A stretch of 56,348 bases of DNA from Ruminococcus sp. (GCA_021201755.1 JAJQEI010000050.1:120110-176457); one strand, 5' to 3'. Shown: positions 1 to 9,038, counted from the stretch's first letter. Notes: a model not told the origin generated them from the letters alone. Translations and numbers: made by a program.

Positions 1-1313
1 ACAAAATGAATTATTCTCTTTTTCAGTTGTGCCGGACAATTCGGATTTGGACAACGCAATGCCGCTTCTTTCGAGTCACGTACCGTAGCTGTGCCACACA
101 CCGGACAAGCTTCGGGAAGGCGATAGGGTTGTGCATTCACCGAATGCGAGACGCTCCGCAGTACTTCTGGGATAATTTCGCCTGCCTTGCGTACAACAAT
201 ACGATCACCCAAACAAATATCCCGTTCGGTGATAAAATCTTGATTATGCAGCGTTGCTCGTGTCACTTCCGTTCCGGCAAGCTGCAATGGGTCGAACACT
301 GCCACTGGAGTAATGACACCAGTTCGCCCTATACTGAGGATAATTTCTTGCAGCGTGGTTTCTTTTTCTTCTGGTGGGAATTTGAATGCAGCTGCCCACT
401 TTGGTACTTTTGCCGTTGTACCCATTTCTTCTCGATTTGAAAAGCGATCAATTTTTACAACAACGCCATCAGTATCATATGTGTAATCACCTCGTGCTTG
501 ACCAATCACTTCGATTTCCCGGTGAATTTCATCTGGTGTATAAACTGCTTTGCTGTGAGGGATTACTTTTGAAAAACCGATTTTTTCCAGAAATGCCATA
601 GATTCGAGATGGCTTTCTAATGTTACACCCTCCACCTGCTGCACATTAAAAATCCAGATGTCAAGGTTTCGTGCTGCTGTGATCGCTGCATTTTTTTGCC
701 GCAGTGATCCTGCCGCCGCATTTCTGGGATTTTTAAACGGCATTTCACCGTTGGCTTCTTGTTGCTCAACCAACGTATAAAAACTTTTTCTCGGCATATA
801 GACCTCTCCACGCACCTCTAAAAAAACCGGTGCATATTGCAATTTTTGTGGAATATTCAGAATAGTGCGGAGATTTTCTGTCACATCTTCACCTACCATT
901 CCATCTCCACGTGTGGAACCACGTACAAACACGCCATTTCGATATTCTAGCGAAACCGAAAGTCCATCTATTTTCGGCTCTACCACAAAAGCCGGTTTGT
1001 TTAACACCGCATCACAACGTTCTAAAAATAAATCCATTTCATCAAAGGAAAACACATCCTGCAGACTCATCATCTGCACCGTATGTTGTACCTTTTCAAA
1101 CGTCTGTGATGCTGTACCGCCTACGTGCTTTGTAGGAGAATTCTGTGCAGTATATTCTGGGAATTGTTCTTCCAATGTTTCTAATTCCCGCAATCGCATA
1201 TCGTATTCATAATCAGAAACGGTAGGATTGTCTAGTTCATAATACTGCACGTTGTACAATTCCAGCATTGTTTGGAGTTGCTGCATTCGTTGTTTTGCCG
1301 CATTTTTTTTCAT
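1..1313 (-). CDS. ligA: NAD+-dependent DNA ligase LigA, 3' end cut by window edge
   Basis: Seals nicks during replication and repair using NAD+. Reading the minus strand from ATG at 1313 gives about 437 codons without a stop, running off the window. The N-terminal adenylation domain carries EPKIDG with the adenylated lysine at about residue 114, the position expected for LigA (Lys115 in E. coli). The visible end holds the four-cysteine zinc finger (ACPVCGT, then CPNPNCPAQL), so the HhH and BRCT domains lie outside the window. A GAGGAA ribosome site sits 7 bases before the ATG, and a TTGCAT-17-TAAAAT promoter lies 42 to 70 bases upstream. Identity is very secure; the C-terminus is not seen. 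Confidence 0.96.
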   Translation of the reverse strand, partial: MKKNAAKQRMQQLQTMLELYNVQYYELDNPTVSDYEYDMRLRELETLEEQFPEYTAQNSPTKHVGGTASQTFEKVQHTVQMMSLQDVFSFDEMDLFLERCDAVLNKPAFVVEPKIDGLSVSLEYRNGVFVRGSTRGDGMVGEDVTENLRTILNIPQKLQYAPVFLEVRGEVYMPRKSFYTLVEQQEANGEMPFKNPRNAAAGSLRQKNAAITAARNLDIWIFNVQQVEGVTLESHLESMAFLEKIGFSKVIPHSKAVYTPDEIHREIEVIGQARGDYTYDTDGVVVKIDRFSNREEMGTTAKVPKWAAAFKFPPEEKETTLQEIILSIGRTGVITPVAVFDPLQLAGTEVTRATLHNQDFITERDICLGDRIVVRKAGEIIPEVLRSVSHSVNAQPYRLPEACPVCGTATVRDSKEAALRCPNPNCPAQLKKRIIHF

Positions 1314-1354
1314 GTCGAAATTCCTCACTTATATTTCATCGCTCACATCTAATT

Positions 1355-1383
1355 ATTTTACCACATATTCAATCAAAATGCAA
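1355..1383 (-). promoter_or_regulatory. Candidate sigma-A promoter of ligA
   Basis: The minus strand reads TTGCAT (1383-1378), a 17-base spacer, then TAAAAT (1360-1355), placing transcription start about 35 bases before the ligA ATG. Inferred from the match to the consensus and its position only. Confidence 0.55.
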
Positions 1384-1415
1384 GTACTTCATCTATTTTT
1401 TTATTTCTGCAAATA

Positions 1416-1454
1416 AAAAACCGATACAGGAGACCTCCGCATCGGTTTTTATTG
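1416..1454. terminator. Bidirectional hairpin terminator
   Basis: An AAAAACCGAT arm pairs with ATCGGTTTTT, and the interval contains a nested GGAG/CTCC pairing, so the stem can be long. Both outer ends are A/T runs, so it could terminate in either direction. On the minus strand it would end any transcript of the 2.0-2.3 kb region before ligA. Confidence 0.6.
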
Positions 1455-2053
1455 TAAACATTACACTTTATCATATTCAATTTTTTATATTGAAATTTTG
1501 AAAGAACTTTCATTCTTTCGCTTCGTTTTCGATTGGACTCACTCCTTACGTTTTTTTCACTCTCATCAAACATCGTATATCAATCATATGAAACACATCC
1601 TTCCATGGAATTCGTTCCATAATAATCTTTGTGATCCATTTCTATTCACGTATTTATTTCATGGGACTCACCTTTTCTCAAATTTTTTCAAGATGATACA
1701 CACTTTTCCATGAGAATCATTCCTTTTTTGCATTCTCGCAAAAGATACTCAAATCGAGTAAAACACCACATATAGCATGACACAATCCACATTACTTCAT
1801 TGGAATCACCTAATTTGTGTTACTTGCTTATTCAGCATATATATAAAGGCTATTTTGCCAAAAATTCAATACCGTCATCGCATTGAATTGAAAAAACATA
1901 TGCTGTCAATTCAAATAACAAATAACAGATATTATATAAGATAATCTTTTACAAGATAATCTTTTACGCCGTGTATCAAAATTCTTCAAGTGTACGTTTT
2001 TTATTATTTTTTTCGTGCACTCGATTGATCTACATCAATCTCTCACCACACAC
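1455..2053. other. AT-rich gene-free stretch with short repeats
   Basis: No convincing gene was found. The stretch is strongly AT-rich and short-worded. It holds a tandem 15-base direct repeat (AAGATAATCTTTTAC at 1938-1952 and 1953-1967) and an inverted repeat TTGAATTG/CAATTCAA at 1883-1890 and 1907-1914. Short open frames here lack ribosome sites and look random. It could be an untranslated or decayed region downstream of the small ORF at 2054-2242. Confidence 0.4.
1938..1967. repeat. Tandem 15-bp direct repeat (2 copies)
   Basis: Two adjacent identical copies of AAGATAATCTTTTAC. Too few copies for a CRISPR or satellite; no function can be assigned. Confidence 0.6.
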
Positions 2054-2242
2054 TCATCTCTGTACAACCGACAAACGATCCAACATTGACAGCATATACA
2101 ACTGTGATTCTTCATTTGCCATCGGACTTCGCCCTCCTTTTTGATATAATATCGTTTCCACAAGAAGCTTACGCTCCAAACCTTGGGAAACACATCGTTC
2201 GGAAACTCTATGTTGAAAAGTTTCTCGCCAACTTTCATTCAC
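2054..2242 (-). CDS. Possible small protein of 62 aa, unknown function
   Basis: A GTG-start frame (NESWRETFQHRVSERC..., ending SVVQR) encodes a hydrophilic, charged 62-residue peptide that I do not recognise. It is considered because a near-perfect promoter (TTGACA-17-TATTAT, 2291-2263) points straight at it, leaving a leader of about 15 bases that contains AAGGGA 3-4 bases before the GTG. A second frame starts at ATG 2238 with better spacing from the same site (67 aa, stop at 2035), but its Cys/Trp-rich tail looks like noise. The promoter is convincing; which frame, if either, is translated is uncertain. Confidence 0.35.
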   Translation of the reverse strand: MNESWRETFQHRVSERCVSQGLERKLLVETILYQKGGRSPMANEESQLYMLSMLDRLSVVQR

Positions 2243-2262
2243 TGTTCCCTTTTCTTGATTAT

Positions 2263-2291
2263 ATAATATCACATTGTATAAGCAATGTCAA
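2263..2291 (-). promoter_or_regulatory. Strong sigma-A promoter facing a 62-aa ORF
   Basis: TTGACA (2291-2286), exactly 17 bases, TATTAT (2268-2263) on the minus strand. Predicted transcription start is about 2256. No recognised gene lies downstream before ligA, so the product is either the small ORF at 2054-2242 or a noncoding RNA. Confidence 0.6.
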
Positions 2292-2533
2292 TCATTTTCC
2301 TCAACTTTTTTCTCAAAAACCATGTGTTTTAAACAAAAGAAAGTGAAATCTTATACTTGACTTTATTTTTTAGATTTAGATATAGTATTATTAAGTTAAT
2401 GTCAACTTATCCATAATATATTAAAGTTAACCTTGTCTTTTTCTATAATAAATTTAAAATTCTCCTATAAAAAAAGTAAATTCATTATGATACACCTGGA
2501 CCTGTTGATGCTTTTTTCTCTTAAATCCTTTAT

Positions 2534-2573
2534 ATCAAAAGACTGCCACACAATAGCATCCGTGCAGCAGTCT
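2534..2573 (-). terminator. Terminator of pnp
   Basis: The minus strand has AGACTGC ... GCAGTCT followed by TTTT, about 20 bases after the pnp stop codon. Position and form fit an intrinsic terminator with a short U tract. Confidence 0.6.
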
Positions 2574-2591
2574 GATATTATCTAAAAAATC

Positions 2592-4712
2592 TTACGCATC
2601 AGCTTTATTACGCTTTGCCTCTAGTTCAATCAATGCGTCCTTCCTTGAAAGGCTAATTTTCCCGTTTTTGATATCCATAACCTTAACAAGGATCGCATCA
2701 CCCTTAGCGACAACATCTTCCACACGTTCTACACGTTCCTTATCTAGTTTAGAAATATGCACTAATCCGTCTCGACCTGGTGCGATTTCTACAAAAGCAC
2801 CAAACGACTTTATGGAAACAACTTTACCTTTATAAATCGCTCCAATTTCCGGATCTATAGCAATTGTTTCAATCATTTGATATGCCTTTTGACAGCCGGA
2901 TTTGGACACACCACTGATAAACACCTGTCCATCCTCGTTCACATCGATTTTTACATCGCAGTCAGCAGTAATCTTTTGAATCACCTTACCGCCCTGACCG
3001 ATAACATCCCGAATTTTATCTACCGGAATTTGCAATTGCATCATCTTCGGTGCATATTTACCAACTTCAGGTCGAGGTGCTGGAATTGCCTTTAGCATAA
3101 TTTCATCTAAAATATAGAAACGTGCTTTTCGTGTCTTTTCAAATGCCTCTTGAATTATCGCTGGTGTCAAACCGTCTACCTTGATGTCTACCTGAATGGC
3201 AGTGATACCCTTTTTCGTACCACCCACTTTGAAATCCATATCACCATAAAAATCTTCTAAACCTTGGATATCTACCATTGTCTTAAATGCGTCGCTATTC
3301 GGCAAAGTAATCAAACCACAAGAAATACCAGCTACTGGTGCCTTAATCGGAACACCAGCATCCATCAATGCCAAAGTAGAGCCACATATCGACGCCTGCG
3401 AAGTCGATCCATTAGAAGAAAGTACTTCAGACACCAAACGCATTGCATAAGGAAATTCCTCCACTGATGGCAAAACTGGAACCAATGCCTTTTCAGCCAA
3501 TGCACCATGACCAATCTCTCGACGACCTGGTCCACGACTTGGCTTCGTCTCACCAACAGAATAAGACGGAAAGTTATATTGATGCATATATCGCTTCAAA
3601 GTCTCTTTGTCCAATCCATCCAATCGTTGTGCCTCACTAACTGAACCGAGTGTTGCAACCGTTAACACTTGTGTCTGCCCTCTTGTAAACAAACCCGTGC
3701 CATGTACTCTCGGCAATACGCCAACTTCTGCTGCCAATGAACGAATATCATCCATTCCTCTACCGTCCACACGTTTACCCTCATAGAGCCAGTTACGAAC
3801 AATTTTCTTTTGAATCAAATACAGACATTCATCAATCAAGCCGATTTCATCACCGCATTCTTCGTCATATGCCTCATGCATCGCATTTGTGATAGGCAAT
3901 AATCGCTCTTCCCGTACGTTCTTGTCATCGGTATCCAGCGCATACTCCACCTGTCCGTGTACTATTTCATCGATTTTTTGATATAACTCCTCCGGTACAG
4001 TATGCTCTTCATATTCAAACTTCGGCTTTCCAATCTTTTCTTGAATTTCCGATACAAATGTTACCATTTTTTTGATTTCCTCGTGTCCTGTAAGAATTGC
4101 TTGCAACATAGTATCATCTGGCACTTCATCTGCACCGGCCTCAATCATAACAATTTTTTCCATCGTCCCTGCAACTGTTAAACGTAGTGCATTATGCGTA
4201 CGTTGTTCCAGCGTCGGATTCAGAACAATCACACCGTTTATGAGTCCCACACTGACGCCTGCAATTGGTCCATTCCAAGGTATATCGGAAATAGACAACG
4301 CAATCGATGTTGCAAGCATTCCAGTAATTTCCGGTGAGCAATCCTGATCCACAGACAACACTGTCATCACAACAGAAACATCATTTCGCATGGATTTCGG
4401 AAATAATGGACGAATAGGTCGATCTATCATACGAGAAGTAAGAATTGCCTTTTCCGATGGCTTACCTTCTCGTTTCGTGAAAGAACCGGGAATTTTTCCT
4501 ACGGCATACATCTTTTCTTCATAATCCACAGACAACGGAAAAAAGTCAATTCCCTCTCGTGGTTTTGCACTTGCGGTAACATTTGCCATTACTACGGTAT
4601 CTCCGTATCGCACCCAGCAAGATCCATTTGAGAGAGCAGAGGTTTTACCTGTTTCTACAGACAGTGGTCTACCGGCAAATGTCGTTTCAAATTTTTTCAT
4701 AGTTTCAAACAT
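2592..4712 (-). CDS. pnp: Polyribonucleotide nucleotidyltransferase (PNPase)
   Basis: Phosphorolytic 3'-5' exoribonuclease of mRNA decay. The 706-residue product matches the normal length and carries two RNase PH-like cores, a KH domain (VIGQGGKVIQKI near residue 570) and a C-terminal S1 domain (IYKGKVVSIKSFGAFVEI). The ATG at 4712 is preceded by AAAGGA with suitable spacing. It follows rpsO on the same strand, the classic rpsO-pnp order. The 194-base gap between them holds the rpsO terminator and a GTTAGCA/TGCTAAC pairing that could be a processing or autoregulatory element, as known for pnp leaders in other bacteria; that role is inference. Stop codon is TAA. Confidence 0.97.
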   Translation of the reverse strand: MFETMKKFETTFAGRPLSVETGKTSALSNGSCWVRYGDTVVMANVTASAKPREGIDFFPLSVDYEEKMYAVGKIPGSFTKREGKPSEKAILTSRMIDRPIRPLFPKSMRNDVSVVMTVLSVDQDCSPEITGMLATSIALSISDIPWNGPIAGVSVGLINGVIVLNPTLEQRTHNALRLTVAGTMEKIVMIEAGADEVPDDTMLQAILTGHEEIKKMVTFVSEIQEKIGKPKFEYEEHTVPEELYQKIDEIVHGQVEYALDTDDKNVREERLLPITNAMHEAYDEECGDEIGLIDECLYLIQKKIVRNWLYEGKRVDGRGMDDIRSLAAEVGVLPRVHGTGLFTRGQTQVLTVATLGSVSEAQRLDGLDKETLKRYMHQYNFPSYSVGETKPSRGPGRREIGHGALAEKALVPVLPSVEEFPYAMRLVSEVLSSNGSTSQASICGSTLALMDAGVPIKAPVAGISCGLITLPNSDAFKTMVDIQGLEDFYGDMDFKVGGTKKGITAIQVDIKVDGLTPAIIQEAFEKTRKARFYILDEIMLKAIPAPRPEVGKYAPKMMQLQIPVDKIRDVIGQGGKVIQKITADCDVKIDVNEDGQVFISGVSKSGCQKAYQMIETIAIDPEIGAIYKGKVVSIKSFGAFVEIAPGRDGLVHISKLDKERVERVEDVVAKGDAILVKVMDIKNGKISLSRKDALIELEAKRNKADA

Positions 4713-4849
4713 TTTTTATTCCTTTCCAGATTCCAACCTTTACTTTTTATAGTGCTAGTGCGTTAGCAAAAAGCTCTGATTTCTTGCAACAAATTTGACA
4801 AAAAATCACAATTTCCTGCTAACAACAGCTACTATTGAAATCATATATA

Positions 4850-4893
4850 CCAAAAAGGCAGACAAAGACACCTAATGCGCTCTGTACTGCCTT
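4850..4893 (-). terminator. Terminator between rpsO and pnp
   Basis: The minus strand has AAGGCAG ... CTGCCTT followed by TTTTTG, just after the rpsO stop. Readthrough or a separate promoter would be needed for pnp. Confidence 0.6.
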
Positions 4894-4906
4894 CTCATTT
4901 GCTTCC

Positions 4907-5173
4907 TTACTTCCGAATACCGAGCTTTTCAATGCAGGCACGATAGCGGTTTACGTCCTTTTTCTTCAAATAGCTCAAAAGATTCCGTCTGTGACCAACC
5001 ATTTTCAAAAGTCCTCTTCTGGAGTGATGATCATTCTTATGAACTTTCAAATGTGCTGTCAAATCATTAATCCGTTTTGTCAGGATAGCGATTTGCACTT
5101 CAAGAGAACCGGTATCATTCTCATGTATACGGTTCTGTTCAATAATTTCTGTTTTTTCTTCTTTTAATAACAT
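4907..5173 (-). CDS. rpsO: 30S ribosomal protein S15
   Basis: Binds 16S rRNA in the central domain of the small subunit. The 88-residue length and the sequence ([27 protein letters not shown] core, [22 protein letters not shown] end) are diagnostic. The start is ATG at 5173, preceded by a GAGG ribosome site. A TTTACA-17-TATAAT promoter lies about 100 bases upstream, leaving a leader of roughly 95 bases; S15 of other bacteria represses its own translation through its leader, but I did not identify a defined regulatory fold here. Followed by a terminator and pnp. Confidence 0.97.
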   Translation of the reverse strand: MLLKEEKTEIIEQNRIHENDTGSLEVQIAILTKRINDLTAHLKVHKNDHHSRRGLLKMVGHRRNLLSYLKKKDVNRYRACIEKLGIRK

Positions 5174-5270
5174 AATTTCACCTCAATAAATATTTCCAAT
5201 GGCATAGAAAAGGATTAGGTGAGTTCCCAAACATGAGTAAAATCCCTATTCCAAGCACACGGCTTAATAT

Positions 5271-5299
5271 ATTATAACACATTTCTCTCACTTTGTAAA
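5271..5299 (-). promoter_or_regulatory. Candidate promoter of rpsO
   Basis: Minus strand TTTACA (5299-5294), 17-base spacer, TATAAT (5276-5271), about 100 bases before the rpsO start. Confidence 0.6.
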
Positions 5300-5323
5300 G
5301 TAAATTTTTTGTGAACAGTAGAT

Positions 5324-6307
5324 TCAGGAAATAATCTTTCCTTTGTGTCCCTTTGCAGCACCGGAGCCACCGGATTTACTAGACTTTCCGCCAGCTTTTT
5401 TCTTCGGTTCAATTGGCTTCTCCTTACCACCCATATCTTCGAATACCGTTTCTTCTTCATCTGTTTCCGGTATATTCAGTTCTGGATTCATTTCACCTTT
5501 TTGTTCATAATACGGATTGATGATATATTTTTGAATTATCGGATAACATTGCAGAACAACCATCAATCCAAGCCATGCAGCTGGAAAGAAAGGCAGCAAG
5601 AAAAAGAGAATCATCGCATACTGCAGAGGAACAAAAAACAATATTACACCATACACTGCGACCACTGCTGCCAAAATCAATAGCGTTACCACATTTTTCT
5701 TCAATGCTACAATTGCCAGTGCTAACGAATTTTTTAGCACATTTTTCATAGACAATGTCGTAGAAATCATCATAGGAAAAATATAAAAATTCATCAGCAG
5801 TGCAATGAGTCCGACGCTCAGTGTAATCGCAAAGAATACATAATAAATCTTACTTCCTAATTGGTCAATCAGCTCCGGATAGACATAAAATGCAGAAGCA
5901 ATGCTGCATACTAAAATACAATCGATAATTCCAATTGGCAAGGCGTGTTTAAATTCTAATTTTAATGTTTGAAAAAAATCATGAACCACAAATGTTGGCT
6001 TCTCCATATAGAAATTTTTGAGTATCTTTGTAAACGCTGCTGTTGCTGGACCAATCAGGATGGCAAATAAAATAGCAAATGCAATTATCAAGACCACTGC
6101 TACGTTTGTCGAAATCGATTCGATAAAAAAGACCACCACCGCTGCTAAAAGTGGTAGGAAAAAACAAGAATATTCTAAATTCAGTTCAATCAGTTTCCAA
6201 AACTTCCTCCAGAATATTTCCCAATAACGAAAAAAGCCTTTTTTTTTCGGTGTATTTTTAGCAATACCCGAACTAGCACGTTCGTAATTGTTACCAAATA
6301 AAGCCAT
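5324..6307 (-). CDS. DUF624-like (YesL-type) integral membrane protein
   Basis: Predicted 327-residue membrane protein. I see an N-terminal cytoplasmic stretch with FFRYWEIFWRKFWKLIELNLEYSCFFLPL, about six hydrophobic helices in three pairs, and a hydrophilic tail rich in Lys, Gly and Ser (AGGKSSKSGGSGAAKGHKG). The opening W-rich motif followed by paired helices resembles the DUF624/YesL family, whose molecular function is unknown and which often sits near sugar transporters. I chose ATG 6307; an in-frame TTG four codons earlier lies directly on the AAAGG ribosome site and so cannot be the start. Stop is TGA. The basic tail is unusual and could bind nucleic acid or ribosome, but this is speculation. 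Confidence 0.6.
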   Translation of the reverse strand: MALFGNNYERASSGIAKNTPKKKGFFRYWEIFWRKFWKLIELNLEYSCFFLPLLAAVVVFFIESISTNVAVVLIIAFAILFAILIGPATAAFTKILKNFYMEKPTFVVHDFFQTLKLEFKHALPIGIIDCILVCSIASAFYVYPELIDQLGSKIYYVFFAITLSVGLIALLMNFYIFPMMISTTLSMKNVLKNSLALAIVALKKNVVTLLILAAVVAVYGVILFFVPLQYAMILFFLLPFFPAAWLGLMVVLQCYPIIQKYIINPYYEQKGEMNPELNIPETDEEETVFEDMGGKEKPIEPKKKAGGKSSKSGGSGAAKGHKGKIIS

Positions 6308-6359
6308 GTTCTTTTCCAACCTTTCTTTTTTACATACCTTTCAGCATCTAAAAACTATT

Positions 6360-6951
6360 TTATCCAATATTTCCAGCTGTGGCAAAAGCGTAGAACGCCA
6401 AACTATACACACTACAAAACAACAATAACAAAGCACCTAAAACGACAAATCTCATTGCATACATACGAGTTTCATGCAGCATTTGTTCCATCGGTTTGTC
6501 ACGGAATCCAAACACTGAAAAAATACAGGAGAATCGAAGTGATTCTCTTGTTGCCATCACCATAAGTACTGATACTGCTACCACATATGGTAACAAACAG
6601 ATTATTTAAATGATTTCTTCACTCTGTTGAATCAAGCTTCCACCTATGTAAAAGCCATATCCACATAGCAACAACAATATAAATGGCTGTCCAATGGCAG
6701 AAAAACCCATCAAAAAAATATCAATAAAAAAATTACGCTGCCACGAAAGCCCTCCCAGAATAACACAGACAGTGTACGAGCTGATGAAAAAAATTCCCCA
6801 TCAAACCTGTCCATTGTAAAAAAGAATTCTGCTGTTGCAGCAACAGGAGTACACCATAAATTGCAGTGCCGAGCCAAATCACACCAAATAAAATCCAGAA
6901 TAGGCGTTGTTTTCTTTCTCGAGTAGTCAAACTCGTCCGCTTTCGAATCAT
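6360..6951 (-). pseudogene. Broken SpoIIM-like membrane protein gene
   Basis: Three minus-strand pieces join into one stage II sporulation protein M-like membrane protein. The first starts at ATG 6951 (GGAGG 9 bases upstream): MIRKRTSLTTRERKQRLFW, helix, NSFLQWTGLMGNFF. The frame then slips in a run of seven A (plus strand 6787-6793). The second piece runs YTVCVILGGLSWQRNFF to GGSLIQQSEEII and ends at TAA (6608-6606). The third continues in the same frame as IICLLPYVVAVSVLMVMATRESLRFS. Removing one base from the run restores the first junction. The fold, and the LP..V....ATRESLRFS end, suggest SpoIIM, but assignment without a search is moderate. Two independent lesions argue for real decay, consistent with a weakly or non-sporulating lineage. 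Sits 60 bases after proC. Confidence 0.6.
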
Positions 6952-7019
6952 GAAGATCATCCTCCACTTTTTTTATTTTTGTTTAGAGGATATGCGGGTA
7001 GGCTCAGGTTTAGAACGAT

Positions 7020-7820
7020 TTATTTCGATAATTCATAGGCACGCTTTGTACAACTTGTGCAAGCATCATCAACTACATCCGTTAATTTCCCAGCATAAAG
7101 TCGATCCAATCCTGCAAGAGTTGTACCACCTGGTGAAGATACCTGTCGAATTAATTCATCCAAATTATTGCCAGAATCTGTAATCATCTTTGCTGATCCA
7201 ATCAATGCTTGTGCAAAAAGTTGCTTTGCTGCGTCTTCTGGCAGGTCAACCTTTGCTGCATAATCCAAAAATCCCTTTGCAAAAAGGTAAATAAATGCTG
7301 GACTACTGCTATTGACAGCAATGACTTCTTTCATTTGTTCTGGCTTCAGCACAACCGTTATTCCACAAGAATCAAAGATTTGACGAATGATAGAAAATTC
7401 CTCCGTAGTCACAGATACATCCGGTGCCAAAGCTGTTGCACCATATCCCAACAGCAATGGGGTATTCGGCATTGCCAAAACAACTTTTGCAAAGGGCTGT
7501 GTTAATTGGCGGATATAGTCTATACTCATTCCAGCAGCAATAGAAACAAGTACTGTATCTCTAGTAATGAAATCTGCAATTTTCGGCAAAACAACATCAA
7601 ACATCTGCGGTTTAATTGCCAAAAACAAAATTTCACTAGACGATGCCACCTCCGCCTCACTTTGACAAAGCATCACACCATATTCCTGTATTGCTGTAGC
7701 TTTTTCCGTTGCTGGATCAAATACAAACAGCTGCACGTTCTTCGCCATCTTACTATTAACAATACCCTTTAATATTGCAGTACCCATATTACCGGTACCT
7801 AAAAATCCAATTTTGACCAT
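7020..7820 (-). CDS. proC: Pyrroline-5-carboxylate reductase
   Basis: Last step of proline synthesis, NAD(P)H reduction of pyrroline-5-carboxylate. The 266-residue protein begins VKIGFLGTGNMGTAILKG, the Rossmann dinucleotide site, and ends with the family helical dimerisation domain including SPGGTTLAGL. I chose ATG 7820, where AAGGAG lies 8 bases upstream; the longer frame back to 7913 adds a Cys-rich non-homologous stretch that also covers the promoter. That promoter, TTGCTT-17-TATAAT, lies just upstream, so proC is transcribed separately from pfkA and may carry the broken spoIIM-like gene behind it. Stop is TAA. Confidence 0.95.
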   Translation of the reverse strand: MVKIGFLGTGNMGTAILKGIVNSKMAKNVQLFVFDPATEKATAIQEYGVMLCQSEAEVASSSEILFLAIKPQMFDVVLPKIADFITRDTVLVSIAAGMSIDYIRQLTQPFAKVVLAMPNTPLLLGYGATALAPDVSVTTEEFSIIRQIFDSCGITVVLKPEQMKEVIAVNSSSPAFIYLFAKGFLDYAAKVDLPEDAAKQLFAQALIGSAKMITDSGNNLDELIRQVSSPGGTTLAGLDRLYAGKLTDVVDDACTSCTKRAYELSK

Positions 7821-7860
7821 TTTAAGCACTCCTTTATTCGTAAAAATAGAATACTTTCTT

Positions 7861-7889
7861 ATTATACTACAGGTTGCACAAAAAAGCAA
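7861..7889 (-). promoter_or_regulatory. Candidate promoter of proC
   Basis: Minus strand TTGCTT (7889-7884), 17-base spacer, TATAAT (7866-7861), 41 bases before the proC start codon. Confidence 0.6.
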
Positions 7890-7908
7890 GCATTTTTTTA
7901 TAAAAAAC

Positions 7909-7948
7909 TCCAAAAAATAAAAACGAACCTATTCGGAAATAAGTTCGT
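7909..7948 (-). terminator. Terminator of pfkA
   Basis: Minus strand ACGAAC...GTTCGT stem, extended by a TAT/ATA pairing, followed by TTTTATTTTTT. A textbook intrinsic terminator directly after pfkA. Confidence 0.85.
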
Positions 7949-7974
7949 CTATCTATTCTTATGAAACGTTACAC

Positions 7975-8937
7975 TTAAAATGCAATATTTTCCGCAATAC
8001 GATGCAGCCTTTCATCATATGATTTTTCCATAGAAAGTGCTTCCTGAATATCAAAGTCTACAATCTTTCCATTCTGCATACCGACAACACGGTTACCGAT
8101 TCCCTGCTCAAGGAGTTCAACCGCATAATAACCCATTTCTGTTGCAACAACTCGATCTCGAACTGTCGGGCAACCACCACGCTGTACATGACCTAAAATA
8201 GTAGAACGTGCTTCAATGCTGGTTTTTTCTTGCAATAGCTTTGCAATTTCGTCGGCGTGACCTACGCTCTCAGCAACAACGATAACGAAATTCTTTTTGC
8301 CTCTTGCCTTATATTCCAACATTTTCTTTGCGATCTTATCTAAATCATAGGGTATTTCCTTGGTGATAATCTCCAAAGCACCAGATGCAATACCGGTATT
8401 CAATGCGATATACCCTGCACCATGACCCATAACTTCCACAACACTGCAACGACAATGAGAATGACTCGTATCAGCCAACTTGTCCATCAGTTCCATTGCT
8501 GTATTCATTGCCGTATCATAACCAATAGTATATTCAGTGCAAGCAATATCATTGTCAATTGTACCCGGCAATCCAACACAAGCAATACCATGTGCAGAAA
8601 GATCAGCCGCTCCACGGAATGAACCATCCCCACCGATGACAACCAAACCTTCTAGTCCATGTGCTTCGCAAATTTCTTTTGCATGCAATACACCTTCTTC
8701 TGTGCGAAATTCTGCACTTCTTGCGGTATAAAGCATTGTGCCACCTTGTTTAATAATGCCAGCAACACTGAGTTCATTCATTTCCTCCATATTATCTTCA
8801 ATCAATCCACAATAGCCACGCTTTACACCATAAACAGTCATACCTTTTTTTATCGCTGCTCGAACTACTGCTCGAACAGCCGCATTCATGCCCGGCGCAT
8901 CACCGCCACTTGTCAAAACACCGATTTTTTTTATCAT
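7975..8937 (-). CDS. pfkA: ATP-dependent 6-phosphofructokinase
   Basis: Commits fructose 6-phosphate to glycolysis. From ATG 8937 the protein is 320 residues, the same length as E. coli PfkA. It shows the ATP site (GVLTSGGDAPGMNAAVR at the N-terminus), VVIGGDGSFRGA, the catalytic PGTIDNDI with its Asp residues, and GHVQRGG near residue 250. GGAGAG sits 9 bases before the ATG; the frame back to 8997 lacks homology. It follows dnaE, a common clostridial order, but has its own promoter in the gap (TTGACA-16-TATAAT) and its own strong terminator, so it can be expressed above the dnaE operon level. Confidence 0.97.
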   Translation of the reverse strand: MIKKIGVLTSGGDAPGMNAAVRAVVRAAIKKGMTVYGVKRGYCGLIEDNMEEMNELSVAGIIKQGGTMLYTARSAEFRTEEGVLHAKEICEAHGLEGLVVIGGDGSFRGAADLSAHGIACVGLPGTIDNDIACTEYTIGYDTAMNTAMELMDKLADTSHSHCRCSVVEVMGHGAGYIALNTGIASGALEIITKEIPYDLDKIAKKMLEYKARGKKNFVIVVAESVGHADEIAKLLQEKTSIEARSTILGHVQRGGCPTVRDRVVATEMGYYAVELLEQGIGNRVVGMQNGKIVDFDIQEALSMEKSYDERLHRIAENIAF

Positions 8938-9010
8938 AACGTATAACTCTCCATTCTGCCGACAGGCATCTTTTTTTAAGGAATACAGTTTTTGCAAACC
9001 TACTAATATT

Positions 9011-9038
9011 ATTATACTGATATTTCCCGCTTTGTCAA
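9011..9038 (-). promoter_or_regulatory. Candidate promoter of pfkA
   Basis: Minus strand TTGACA (9038-9033), 16-base spacer, TATAAT (9016-9011), lying between the dnaE stop and the pfkA start. Confidence 0.65.

Noticed and set aside
1498..1713. 71-codon plus-strand frame rich in Phe and His
   Set aside because: Located in AT-rich gap, no ribosome site, random-looking composition.
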